Assembly (NCBI RefSeq): GCF_001509485.1 | Contig: NZ_LLZI01000112.1 | Location: forward strand, 1 to 64,000 | From: Streptomyces sp. NRRL F-4489 | Lineage (GTDB): Bacteria > Actinomycetota > Actinomycetes > Streptomycetales > Streptomycetaceae | DNA length: 64,000 nucleotides | Direction: 5' to 3' | Shown: one piece after another, positions 1 through 7,366 of the stretch | Layout: every line of letters starts with the position of its first letter | Numbering within the stretch: the stretch's first letter is position 1 | Program-made: the position numbers and the translations under genes | Notes under the pieces: generated by a model | Told to the model about the DNA's origin: nothing | Database searches by the model: none | The model's input: the letters and a program-made list of their open reading frames with translations, nothing else

Positions 1-151
1 AAAACGGGGCAAAAAGTCAACCACCCCCTTGCCCTTCCCCAACCCCCCCGCCGCACCCGCACCCGCCCCCCTCCGCACCCACCCGGCTCAGAGGTAGCCG
101 CCCAGCGGTGCCCCCGCACCACCGGCAGGGCCCTCGCCCCCTCAGTCACGC

Positions 152-643
152 TTAGCCAGCGGGCTCCGCCTCCGGAAGCGCCTGGCCGGTCTCCAGCAGC
201 GTCTTGAGGCTGGAGACGATGGCAGGCCAGCCGTGCCGGATCATCTCGCGCACCGTGCTGCCTGGTTCGAAGCCGTCATGGACGACGGTCAACCTGACCA
301 CCTCCCCCAGGGCTTCGATCTCGAACGCGACCTTCGACCGCCGCTCAGCGGCGATCTCGGCACGGGTCCCCTCATCCACCCCCACCGCCTTGGCCCATTC
401 GCGCGTGAAGGTGTGCCATGGGTAGGACAGCCGCCGGCACGGCTCGGATTCCAGCACGATCTGCGCCGGGTCGGCGACCTTCGCACCCCTCTCCTCCCAG
501 GTCATCGCCGATCCGACCGCCCAATCCGTAGTGAATTCGGCGCCCCAGTAGCGCCGGGTGAAGGCCGGGTCGGTCAGGCCCTGCCAGAGCTTCTCCGGCG
601 TGGTCTCGATGTAGACGGTGTAGACGAACGCGTTCCCGTCCAT
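152..643 (-). CDS. AHSA1/SRPBCC (START-like) domain protein
   Basis: A 163-residue protein of the Aha1/SRPBCC ligand-binding fold. It opens with the typical first strand and helix (FVYTVYIETTPEKLWQGLTD), contains the YWGAEF segment and ends with the long C-terminal helix (GWPAIVSSLKTLLETG) that closes the hydrophobic cavity in this family. I chose the ATG at 643 because GGAGGG lies just upstream; the open frame runs 85 codons further but that part is low-complexity and unlike the family. Such proteins are often co-encoded with ArsR regulators, but none is adjacent. Ligand and function are unknown. The first 151 bases of the window are C-rich and hold nothing I can identify. Confidence 0.82.
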   Translation of the reverse strand: MDGNAFVYTVYIETTPEKLWQGLTDPAFTRRYWGAEFTTDWAVGSAMTWEERGAKVADPAQIVLESEPCRRLSYPWHTFTREWAKAVGVDEGTRAEIAAERRSKVAFEIEALGEVVRLTVVHDGFEPGSTVREMIRHGWPAIVSSLKTLLETGQALPEAEPAG

Positions 644-926
644 GGCAATGCCCTCCAGTCCGTACGCTCTCCGGATCAGCGAGTGCCTGCGCGCCCGCGA
701 ACGGTGCAGAGGCCGGGCCGCGCGGCTTCTTGTCCAGCCCGGAACGCGACGCCCGCAGGCGCTGCCCACACCAGGCATGGAAATTCTCCGGCAGCCGAAG
801 GCGGCCGGCATCAGGAAGCCAGTCCCCCAGGTCAGCACGCGAGCTTCCGTCCAGAGCCGTGCGCCTCCGCTTCCCCGCGGCAGCATCGGCGTTGACAAAA
901 CGTACCCTCAAGCAGATCGTAAGCGC

Positions 927-1319
927 ATGCGTACGAAATTGTTGAGGTCGCCCTGGACGCCCGGCCCGGACCACGGCCGGGACGGCCCCGTCCTCGTCAG
1001 CGTCACCGACTTCAAGCCCGACAACGTCTGGGCTCTGCCCGGCATTTACCGCGCGGCGCGGCGGCTCGCGCACGGCTGGCAGGAGCTGGAAGGGGCGTAT
1101 GGAATGTGGCTGTGGGCGCAACCCCTCGCCCGCCGCTGCGGCTCCGTGGCCGTCTGGCGCGATGAGGCCGCCCTGCACCGGTTCATCGCCTGGGCGCCGC
1201 ACGTCGACATCATGCGCGCGTATCGGGGAAGGGGGGCGCTGGCCTCCACCACCTGGCGCTCCGACGCCTTCGACCCGGCGGAGACGTGGGCCTATGCCCG
1301 CACCGGCCTCCTCGCCTGA
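927..1319 (+). CDS. DUF3291-like ABM-fold hypothetical protein
   Basis: A 130-residue protein with a dimeric alpha/beta-barrel (antibiotic biosynthesis monooxygenase-like) pattern: a first strand VLVSVTDFK, a central helix, a strand with GSVAVWRDEAALHRFI and then HVDIMRAYRG. The layout recalls DUF3291 proteins, in which the W...AL..F......H...MR run is characteristic. The ATG at 927 has no strong ribosome binding site, so the start is uncertain. Its 3' end overlaps the convergent hydrolase gene by 28 bases. Function is unknown; the fold is used both by small oxygenases and by non-enzymatic binders. Confidence 0.6.
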   Translation: MRTKLLRSPWTPGPDHGRDGPVLVSVTDFKPDNVWALPGIYRAARRLAHGWQELEGAYGMWLWAQPLARRCGSVAVWRDEAALHRFIAWAPHVDIMRAYRGRGALASTTWRSDAFDPAETWAYARTGLLA

Positions 1320-2149
1320 GCCCGGCCGGTCGCGTACTGCCGGTATTCGGCGGCGTTGTGCGCGGACAGTATGCGGACCTGGTCGCCCTGGTGGCGGGCC
1401 AGTTCGCGCAGGCGTTGCTGGTTGTGCAGCCTGGCGTGCTTCTCGGTCTGCACCAGCGACTCGAACAGGGCGAGGGCGGGCGGGCAGTGCGGCCGGTCCG
1501 GATCGAGTTCGCCGGGGTGGAAGTAGGCGTCGCCGGCGTGCAGGAGCCAGCCGTCTCCCGTGTCGACGGCGACGCCGGCATGGCCCCGGGTGTGGCCCGC
1601 GAGCGGAATGAGGAGGATCTCCGGCGGCAGGCCCTTGAGTTCCCGTACGGCGTCGAAGCCCCGCCACGGCTCGCCGAGGCCCTCGTAGGAGGCCCACTTG
1701 GGCCCGTGGGCGAAGTGCGCCGCGCGGTACCGCTTGTGTTCCCGCAGGGAACGGGGGCGTTGGGCCGCGCGGAGTTCTTCGGCGTAGACGTGGACGGTCG
1801 CCTGGGGGAAGTCCGCCAGTCCGCCGGCGTGGTCGAGATCGAGATGGGTGAGTACGACGTGCCGGACGTCGTTCGGGTCGAACCCCAGGCGGGCGATCTG
1901 CCGCACCGCCGACCGGTCGGCGTCGAGGTCCGGGTTGGTGAGGCGCAGGAACCGCCGGCCGAGCCACTCGTCCGGCCGGTGCGCCGCCTGCGCGCCGATT
2001 CCGGTCTCGACGAGGACCAGGCCCGCGTCCGTTTCCAGCAGCAGGCAGTGGCAGACCATCGTGGCGCGCCGGAGCAGTCCCGGCTCGCCGTCGATGAGCC
2101 GGCCGCCGAGCGGCCGCAAGGTCCCGGCGTTGAGGTGGTGGACGCGCAT
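1292..2149 (-). CDS. Metallo-beta-lactamase-fold hydrolase (lactonase-like)
   Basis: A 285-residue metallo-beta-lactamase-superfamily hydrolase. The metal site is visible as THLDLDHAGG (H102-x-D-x-D106-H107), followed by GHTRGH and HAGDAYFH further on, as expected for a dinuclear zinc site. The second histidine of the canonical HxHxDH is an aspartate, a variant common in lactonase-like members. Quorum-signal lactonases share this architecture, but the substrate cannot be read from sequence. The start codon overlaps the stop of the upstream tetR gene by one base (TGATG), so the two genes are probably translationally coupled and the TetR protein most likely controls this enzyme. Confidence 0.85.
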   Translation of the reverse strand: MRVHHLNAGTLRPLGGRLIDGEPGLLRRATMVCHCLLLETDAGLVLVETGIGAQAAHRPDEWLGRRFLRLTNPDLDADRSAVRQIARLGFDPNDVRHVVLTHLDLDHAGGLADFPQATVHVYAEELRAAQRPRSLREHKRYRAAHFAHGPKWASYEGLGEPWRGFDAVRELKGLPPEILLIPLAGHTRGHAGVAVDTGDGWLLHAGDAYFHPGELDPDRPHCPPALALFESLVQTEKHARLHNQQRLRELARHQGDQVRILSAHNAAEYRQYATGRAQARRPVRA

Positions 2150-2727
2150 CAGGCAAGCTCCTTCGTGATCGCGGCCTTGAGGTGTTCGGCGACCGCGCGC
2201 AGCGGGGCGGTGTCGTGGCGTGCCTTGGCCAGCAGCAGACCGCCCTCGAGGGAGGCGAGGACGACGGTCGCCAGGGTCTCCGCCCGGTCCGCGGCCAGTC
2301 CCTGCTCGGTGAGGAAACCGGCGATCAACTCGCGCCAGGAGTCGTAGCCTTCGGCACAGGCGTGCCGGATCGGTTCGCTGTCGGCCGCGGCGTCCAGGGT
2401 GACGGCCGCCAGCGGGCAGCCGCGCTGGAAGCCGGAGTCGGCCAGCAGGCCGCTCAGCAGATCCACGACCGCGCCGATGGCGCCGGCCGCGTCCGGGGCC
2501 TCGGCGAGGACGTGTTCCAGCGCCTCGCGTAGCTGACCGCCCGACAACTTCAGTGCCTCAGCGGCCAGTTGCTCCTTTCCGCCCGGGAAGTGGAAGTACA
2601 GCGAACCCTTTGGGGCCCCGCTGGCGGTGACCACCTGATTGAGGCCGGTGGCGTGGTAACCCTGCGCATGGAAGAGCTCGGCGGCGGACTCCAGCATCCG
2701 CCGCCGGCTGTCGGTTCGACGAGCCAT
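2149..2727 (-). CDS. TetR/AcrR family transcriptional repressor
   Basis: A 192-residue TetR-family regulator. The N-terminal helix-turn-helix is clear (RRMLESAAELFHAQGYHATG, then SGAPKGSLYFHFPGGKEQLA). The C-terminal half, with a GCPLAAVTLDAA segment, matches the LmrA/YxaF-like subgroup. The ATG at 2727 puts the DNA-binding domain at the usual distance from the N-terminus. The gene is first in a two-gene operon with the hydrolase at 1292-2149. An inverted repeat just upstream is the likely autoregulatory operator. The inducer is unknown. Confidence 0.9.
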   Translation of the reverse strand: MARRTDSRRRMLESAAELFHAQGYHATGLNQVVTASGAPKGSLYFHFPGGKEQLAAEALKLSGGQLREALEHVLAEAPDAAGAIGAVVDLLSGLLADSGFQRGCPLAAVTLDAAADSEPIRHACAEGYDSWRELIAGFLTEQGLAADRAETLATVVLASLEGGLLLAKARHDTAPLRAVAEHLKAAITKELA

Positions 2728-2745
2728 GACGGGAACGCTACCGCT

Positions 2746-2767
2746 AACTATGACGACCGGTCTAGTT
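2746..2767. promoter_or_regulatory. Probable TetR operator
   Basis: AACTA (2746-2750) and TAGTT (2763-2767) form the ends of a 22-base dyad containing GACCGGTC. On the minus strand it reads AACTAGACCGGTC, which resembles the TAGACCGGTC half-sites seen for LmrA/YxaF-type TetR repressors. It lies 19-40 bases upstream of the tetR start, where it would cover the promoter. Confidence 0.55.
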
Positions 2768-2863
2768 ATTTTTCCAGGAGCGCGGGGCGGGAGTGGGCAT
2801 GGGTGAGCCCCCGCCCCTTCGATCCGCAACGACTTGGGCGAGGACCCACACGTCAGCGCCGCG

Positions 2864-3604
2864 CTACGGCGCCCACGTCCACATCTCCTCCATCGCCGCG
2901 GTGTAGTGCTCGGTGTGGCGGACGCGGAAGACAGACATCTCAAGTCCGCTCCGGAATCCGCGGCCGCAGTGCTCCAGGACCAGTCCGCCGAGCATCCCCC
3001 AGTTCGTGAGGTGGGGTTCTTCGCCCAGGCGGAGGTCTTCGCGGTCCTGCTCGGTCAGGTCGGCCTGGTCGATGCCCAGCGCCTCGAGGATGGCCTCCGG
3101 GTCGCCTTCGACGTGCCACGGGTCCTCGTACGCGGGGAAGCCGGAGGCGAAGAGTGTCCGGCCATCGGGAAGGCGGATCACGTCCTCGGTGTGCGTCTCG
3201 CCGAAGTCGGGCGCGGCGGAGCCCACGATCAGGGCGCGGGGGTAGCGCTCGTGGAGGGCGGTGACCTCGTCCAGGACCGGCGTCATACCGGCGTCGTACG
3301 CGGCCAGGGCCGGATCGGATATCCAGGTCACGTGGCCCCAGCAGCCGATCGCGATCAGGTCGAGGTCGGAGCGGATGTCCACCGCGAGCGTGTCGGACGC
3401 GGACCGGGGAGGGAGTTCCTCCAGTACGGCGTCGACAGTCGGGAACGCCTCGGCGAACGCCCGCGCCCGCCCGGGGTCGTGCGACGGCAACGGGGTCGTG
3501 CTCCCGGGCAGCGGCGGGTCGAGGAGGGTGATGTGGTACTCGTCGGAAACCGAACCGCGGACGGGCTTGTCGGGCGGGCAACTCCAGAAAGAGATCTCGT
3601 TCAT
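2864..3604 (-). CDS. Uncharacterised Streptomyces protein (DUF6333-like)
   Basis: A 246-residue cytoplasmic protein with no signal peptide or membrane segment. Recurrent features are an N-terminal SFWSCPPDKPVRGS block, a central CWGHV tract and the C-terminal VFRVRHTEHYTAAMEE block. I associate this arrangement with Streptomyces proteins classed as DUF6333, though I cannot verify the family assignment. No catalytic motif is evident. The gene stands alone between two regulator modules and its role is unknown. Confidence 0.7.
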   Translation of the reverse strand: MNEISFWSCPPDKPVRGSVSDEYHITLLDPPLPGSTTPLPSHDPGRARAFAEAFPTVDAVLEELPPRSASDTLAVDIRSDLDLIAIGCWGHVTWISDPALAAYDAGMTPVLDEVTALHERYPRALIVGSAAPDFGETHTEDVIRLPDGRTLFASGFPAYEDPWHVEGDPEAILEALGIDQADLTEQDREDLRLGEEPHLTNWGMLGGLVLEHCGRGFRSGLEMSVFRVRHTEHYTAAMEEMWTWAP

Positions 3605-3692
3605 GACGGCACCGTAGCGAGGGGCGCTGACAGTGCGTGGCCGGTCGGCCCCGACGCCGGGCCAACGGGCACGTAGTTGATGGGGCGTCAGG

Positions 3693-5135
3693 TCATGACC
3701 TCGGACGCGTCGGTCGGGTGAGAGGGAGGAGCATGAGGGTCACGGCGGTGATCAGGAGGAGGTCGATCAGGGTGGTGGTCGCCATCGCGCCGGGGAGGTC
3801 GGCGGACGGGCCGGCCAGGGCGAAGAAGACCGTGCCGAGGACGGCGACTCCGGCGGCGCCGGCGAACTGCTGGGCCGTGGTGAGCACCGCTCCGCCGATA
3901 CCCGCCTGGTCGGGGCGCACGTCGACCAGCGAGATGCCGAGCAGGCGCGGCAGGACCAGGCCGTTGCCCAGTCCCACCAGGGTCAGGGCGAGCACGATCC
4001 AGGCAGGTCCGGTGCGCGGGCCGGCGGCGTGCAGGCACAGGGCGAGGAGGGCCAGGCCGAGGCCGGTCGTCGCACCGCCGAACACCGTGGTCCGCGGACC
4101 GTAGCGGGCTATGAGCCGGGGGCCGAGCAAGGCCGTCGCGGAGAACGAGACGCCCATCGGCGCGAACACCGTCCCGGCGCGCAGCGCGCCCATTCCCAGG
4201 CCGTCCTGGAGCAGCAGCGCCAGGGTGAACATGAACGAGGCGAAGTAGGCCATGAACGCGGTGACCGCGACGATTCCGGCAACGTAGGAGCGGGAGCGGA
4301 AGAGGGCCGTTTCCAGCACCGGCGACCCGCCGCGCGCGCTTAGGTGGCGCTGCCACCAGCCGACCAGGACGGCGAGCGGGACGCTGCCCAGCAGACCGGC
4401 CCAGGCCCAGGCGGGCCAGCCCTGGCCGCGTCCCAGCGTCAGCGGGACCAGTACCAGGGCGAGGGTGGCGGCGAGGCCGAGCGCTCCCAGCGGGTCCTGC
4501 CCGGGCGGGCGGCCGGCCCCGAGGGGCGGCAGGGCCCGCACCGCCAGCCAGGCGGCGAGCAGCCCGATGGGGACGTTCACCAGGAAGATCACGCGCCAGC
4601 CGAGGCCGAGGACATCGGCCTGGAGCAGCAGTCCGCCGAGCACCTGGCCGGCGATCGAGCCGAGCCCGCCGGCGGCCCCGTACCAGCCCAGGGCGCGGGG
4701 CCGGGTGGCCGGCGGGTAGGCGGCGGTGATCAGCGCCAGGACCTGCGGCACCATGACGGCACCGGCCAGTCCCTGGAGCAGCCGTGCGCAGGTGAGCGTG
4801 ACCGGGCCGGTCGCGGCTCCGCACAGCAGCGAGGCGAGGGTGAACGCCAGCACACCGCCGGTGAACGTCCGCCGGTAGCCGAACCGATCGCCCAGGCGGC
4901 CGCCGGTGATCATGCCGGCCGCGTAGGCGAACGCGTAGCCGCCCACGGCCATTTCGAGTGCGGCCGGGCCGGTGCGCAGGTCGTGCCGGATGGACGGCGC
5001 GGCCACGTTCACCACGAAGAAGTCGAACTGGGCCAGGAACCACGCGGACAGCAGCACGGGCAGCATGAGCCTGCCGGGTCGCGGCCCCGGATCGGCGGCG
5101 GATATGCCGGTCGGGGTGCGGGGGCGGGTCGTCAT
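3693..5135 (-). CDS. MFS drug exporter, DHA2 (14-TM) type
   Basis: A 480-residue major facilitator with about 14 hydrophobic segments. Family motifs are present: FDFFVVNVAAPSI in TM1 (motif D1), GGRLGDRFGYRR (motif A, loop 2-3) and the LLQGLAGAVMVPQVLALI region (motif B/C). Proteins of this type are proton-coupled multidrug exporters. The ATG at 5135 has GGGAGG upstream. The gene is divergent from the Rrf2 regulator at 5193, with a shared 57-base intergenic region carrying an inverted repeat, so Rrf2 control is likely. The substrate cannot be inferred. Confidence 0.9.
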   Translation of the reverse strand: MTTRPRTPTGISAADPGPRPGRLMLPVLLSAWFLAQFDFFVVNVAAPSIRHDLRTGPAALEMAVGGYAFAYAAGMITGGRLGDRFGYRRTFTGGVLAFTLASLLCGAATGPVTLTCARLLQGLAGAVMVPQVLALITAAYPPATRPRALGWYGAAGGLGSIAGQVLGGLLLQADVLGLGWRVIFLVNVPIGLLAAWLAVRALPPLGAGRPPGQDPLGALGLAATLALVLVPLTLGRGQGWPAWAWAGLLGSVPLAVLVGWWQRHLSARGGSPVLETALFRSRSYVAGIVAVTAFMAYFASFMFTLALLLQDGLGMGALRAGTVFAPMGVSFSATALLGPRLIARYGPRTTVFGGATTGLGLALLALCLHAAGPRTGPAWIVLALTLVGLGNGLVLPRLLGISLVDVRPDQAGIGGAVLTTAQQFAGAAGVAVLGTVFFALAGPSADLPGAMATTTLIDLLLITAVTLMLLPLTRPTRPRS

Positions 5136-5150
5136 CGACTGCCTCCCAGA

Positions 5151-5177
5151 TATTAGAACCTTTCGATGTCCGTAATA
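5151..5177. promoter_or_regulatory. Candidate Rrf2 operator between divergent genes
   Basis: The intergenic region between the exporter and the Rrf2 gene is markedly AT-richer than its surroundings. TATTA (5151-5155) and TAATA (5173-5177) frame a 27-base imperfect dyad. Its position 16 bases from either start would let one bound regulator control both promoters. Confidence 0.45.
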
Positions 5178-5192
5178 GCTATAGTAGGCGCC

Positions 5193-5717
5193 ATGAAGCT
5201 TTCGCAAGGGGTGGAGTGGGGGGTGCACTGCGCCACGCTGCTGGCGCTGGCGCCCGCCGGGCGGTCGGTCCGCAAGGAGGGGCTCGCCGGGCATTACGGG
5301 CTGCCCGAGACGTACCTCGGCAAGCACCTCCAGGCGATGGCCCGGGCGGGCATCCTCCAGGCCGTCACCGGGCCCAAAGGGGGCTACCGGCTTGCCCGTT
5401 CGGCGGAGGAGATCACGGTCCTGGATGTGGTGGAGGCCGTGGAGGGTGCGCAGTCGCCGTTCGTCTGCCAGGAGATCAGGCAGCGGGGTTCGGGCGCGCT
5501 GGCCCCGGAGCAGTGCCGCCGGCCCTGTGCGGTGCACGCGGTGATGGCGCGGGCCGACGAAGCCTGGCGGGCGAGTCTGCGCGCGGTGACCCTCGCTGAT
5601 CTGGTCGACCGCCTGCCGCCGGGCATCCGCGAACGCAATACCGAACTCGCGGCCCAGGCAGCCGGCCCAGGCAGCCCGGCCGGCCCCGGCGGCCCGGCCA
5701 GTCGCGCGAGTCGCTGA
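5193..5717 (+). CDS. Rrf2 family transcriptional regulator
   Basis: A 174-residue Rrf2/IscR-family regulator. The winged helix is visible as MKLSQGVEWGVHCATLLA, GLPETYLGKHLQAMARAGIL and KGGYRLAR. Three cysteines follow (FVCQEI, then EQCRRPC), a spacing seen in many actinobacterial Rrf2 proteins. It is wider than the IscR iron-sulfur cluster motif, so cluster binding is possible but not assured. I chose the ATG at 5193 because the family starts with MKLS/MRLS. The last 25 residues are Gly/Pro/Ala-rich. It is divergent from the MFS exporter at 3693-5135 and probably represses it. Confidence 0.88.
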   Translation: MKLSQGVEWGVHCATLLALAPAGRSVRKEGLAGHYGLPETYLGKHLQAMARAGILQAVTGPKGGYRLARSAEEITVLDVVEAVEGAQSPFVCQEIRQRGSGALAPEQCRRPCAVHAVMARADEAWRASLRAVTLADLVDRLPPGIRERNTELAAQAAGPGSPAGPGGPASRASR

Positions 5718-5759
5718 CCGGGGCCGGGGCCGCGCCGAGTGCCGGAGCCGGCCCGTCCC

Positions 5760-5918
5760 TCACCGAGGGTGCCGGGCCCCCGAGGGAAACGCGGCCATCC
5801 GCCAGATGCGGACCTCGCGCACCAGGCCGGGCATCTCCCGGATCAGCAGGGCGAGCGCCGCGCCCGCGAGGAGCACCACCTCCGCGGTCACCACGCGTCG
5901 GGCCGTCAGCCGTGCCAT
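5760..5918 (-). CDS. 52-residue small protein at end of hydrogenase operon (DUF6893-like)
   Basis: A 52-codon frame starting at ATG 5918 with GAGGAGCGACAC directly upstream. It encodes MARLTARRVVTAEVV, then a single hydrophobic stretch (LLAGAALALLI), then REMPGLVREVRIWRM. This hydrophobic helix followed by a P-G-L-V-R-E-x-R-I-x-R-M tail resembles the small Streptomyces proteins grouped as DUF6893; I offer that name from memory. It is on the same strand as the hydrogenase genes, 91 bases downstream of the 68-residue protein, and is probably the last gene of the operon. Function is unknown; a membrane-associated helix is likely. Confidence 0.6.
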   Translation of the reverse strand: MARLTARRVVTAEVVLLAGAALALLIREMPGLVREVRIWRMAAFPSGARHPR

Positions 5919-6009
5919 GTGTCGCTCCTCATCGCTCCTCGCCGCACGCCGTCATGTCTGTTCATCGCTCCTCGCCCCGTCGTCGCTTCGCACCGCTGCT
6001 CGCCGGTGC

Positions 6010-6216
6010 TCATCCCGGCGGGATGTTCGGCATGATCTTCATGATCGCGTTGTGCTTCTTCCAGTGGATGCCCGTCGAACGGCGCGCGTCGGCGGTGCCG
6101 TCCTTGTGGTGTCCGGCCTGGTGCCCGTAGGGGCCCTTGTTGCCCTGGTGGAGGCCGCGGACATGGGTGGGCGTGTCCGGTTTCACCTGCGGTTTTCCGA
6201 CTCTGATGGTGCTCAT
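6010..6216 (-). CDS. Small His/Lys-rich hydrogenase-operon protein
   Basis: A 68-residue basic protein rich in His, Gly and Lys (segments such as HVRGLHQGNKGPYGHQAGHH and STGIHWKKHN). It has no membrane segment. Its ATG overlaps the stop of the DUF5947 gene by four bases (ATGA) and AAGGAG precedes it, so it belongs to the hydrogenase operon. Similar small proteins of unknown role occur in actinobacterial hydrogenase loci. The histidine content allows a guess at metal handling, but nothing in the sequence proves it. Confidence 0.75.
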   Translation of the reverse strand: MSTIRVGKPQVKPDTPTHVRGLHQGNKGPYGHQAGHHKDGTADARRSTGIHWKKHNAIMKIMPNIPPG

Positions 6217-6818
6217 GGTGTGCTCCTTGCGGTCGTGAGGCCGGCGAAGAACTCCTCGACTGCGGGCCATACCCGCGCCCCGCCCGACAGGCCCCGCCAC
6301 TCCCGTCGCACCACGGCGACCAGGCGGAAGCAGTCGTCGATCGGCACGATCCAGTGGTGCCGCATCGCGCGTGCGGTGTTGACCAGGAGTGCCTCGGTGT
6401 CGGGTGCCACCGTCGCCAGCTCGGGGCACGCGGTGGCGACCCGCTGCCAGGCGGCGGCGTCCACCTCCCACTGCGCCGGGCCCGCGGGGCTCGGGTAGTG
6501 GGCGACGACCGTGCCGTCGCTCCGGGGGACGAAGAAGGCCAGGCCGACGGGGACGCCCAGCGGTTCGGTGTCGAGTGGGGGGAGCCGGATCCGGCGCTGC
6601 GGGATCAGGCGGTAGTGCCGGTCGCTGGCCTCGCCGCGGACGAACAGCAGCGCGCAGGCCCGGCAGGCGCACAGCACCTCGTCCCGTTCGCCGTCGTAGA
6701 GGTGGCGGTGGTCGTCGGGGACGGCGGCGGCGCACAGGTCGCAGCGTTCCTCGGCCGCCGCGCGGCTGCCGGCCGCCGCCGAGCGGATCAGCCGGGCCAG
6801 GGGGGTGCCGGTGGTCAT
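6213..6818 (-). CDS. DUF5947 family hydrogenase-associated protein
   Basis: A 201-residue protein of the DUF5947 type found next to actinobacterial [NiFe] hydrogenases. Near the N-terminus is a probable four-cysteine metal site (ERCDLCAAAV, then LCACRACALLF), followed by a Trp-containing globular domain. The biochemical role is unknown; accessory or assembly function is inferred from genomic linkage only. Start ATG 6818 overlaps the stop of the NifU-like gene (ATGA), and its own stop overlaps the next start in the same way, indicating tight translational coupling along the operon. Confidence 0.82.
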   Translation of the reverse strand: MTTGTPLARLIRSAAAGSRAAAEERCDLCAAAVPDDHRHLYDGERDEVLCACRACALLFVRGEASDRHYRLIPQRRIRLPPLDTEPLGVPVGLAFFVPRSDGTVVAHYPSPAGPAQWEVDAAAWQRVATACPELATVAPDTEALLVNTARAMRHHWIVPIDDCFRLVAVVRREWRGLSGGARVWPAVEEFFAGLTTARSTP

Positions 6819-7366
6819 GGCGCCCCCTGGGGCTGGGCGGGCCGGCGGGTCACCGTTTCCAGCGGGACGAACGCGGCGGGTGCCTGGCCGGCGGCGGGTT
6901 CCAGCTCCACACCGTCGAGTTCGGGGGCCACCGCGAGGATCGTCTCGCGGACGGCGTCCAGGACACCGTCGGTGCCCGCGCCGCACCCCTTGGCCGTCAG
7001 CCGGACCCGGGCCAACTGGCCGTCGATACCGGCCAGTTCGAGGTCGGCGCCGCGTTCGCGCAGCTGGTCCCGCAAGCGTCGGACGGCCCGGGCCACGCGG
7101 GTCGCCACCGGCTCCGGGTGGACGCCGTGCAGCACCATCAGGTGGCCGACGAGCTCGTCGTCCGCCAGCTCGCGCGCCAGCGCGGGATCCGCGCGGTCCA
7201 GGACGCGGGCCAGCGCCTCGCCGTAGACCTCGGTCAGCGACCGCACCGCCGCCAGCGCGTCCTGGACGGTCGGTCCGGGCGCGGCCTCCAGGCGTTCCAG
7301 CAGCTCGTTGATCCGGGTGAGCCGGCCGCCCACCGCGGTGTCGTCGAGCCGGGCCGGGTCAGCCAT
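6815..7366 (-). CDS. NifU C-terminal-like hydrogenase accessory protein
   Basis: A 183-residue protein. The N-terminal 80 residues form helices (RLTRINELLERLEAAPGPTV and onward); the C-terminal half matches the NifU/Nfu scaffold domain (AVRRLRDQLRERGADLELAG, LTAKGCGAGTDGVLDAVRET). Nfu domains bind a [4Fe-4S] cluster through CxxC, but here the loop reads GCGAG: only one cysteine remains. That argues against a standard cluster-scaffold role unless a dimer supplies two cysteines. It overlaps the large-subunit gene by eight bases and the DUF5947 gene by four. Nfu-like proteins are regular members of group 1h/5 hydrogenase operons. Confidence 0.82.
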   Translation of the reverse strand: MADPARLDDTAVGGRLTRINELLERLEAAPGPTVQDALAAVRSLTEVYGEALARVLDRADPALARELADDELVGHLMVLHGVHPEPVATRVARAVRRLRDQLRERGADLELAGIDGQLARVRLTAKGCGAGTDGVLDAVRETILAVAPELDGVELEPAAGQAPAAFVPLETVTRRPAQPQGAP

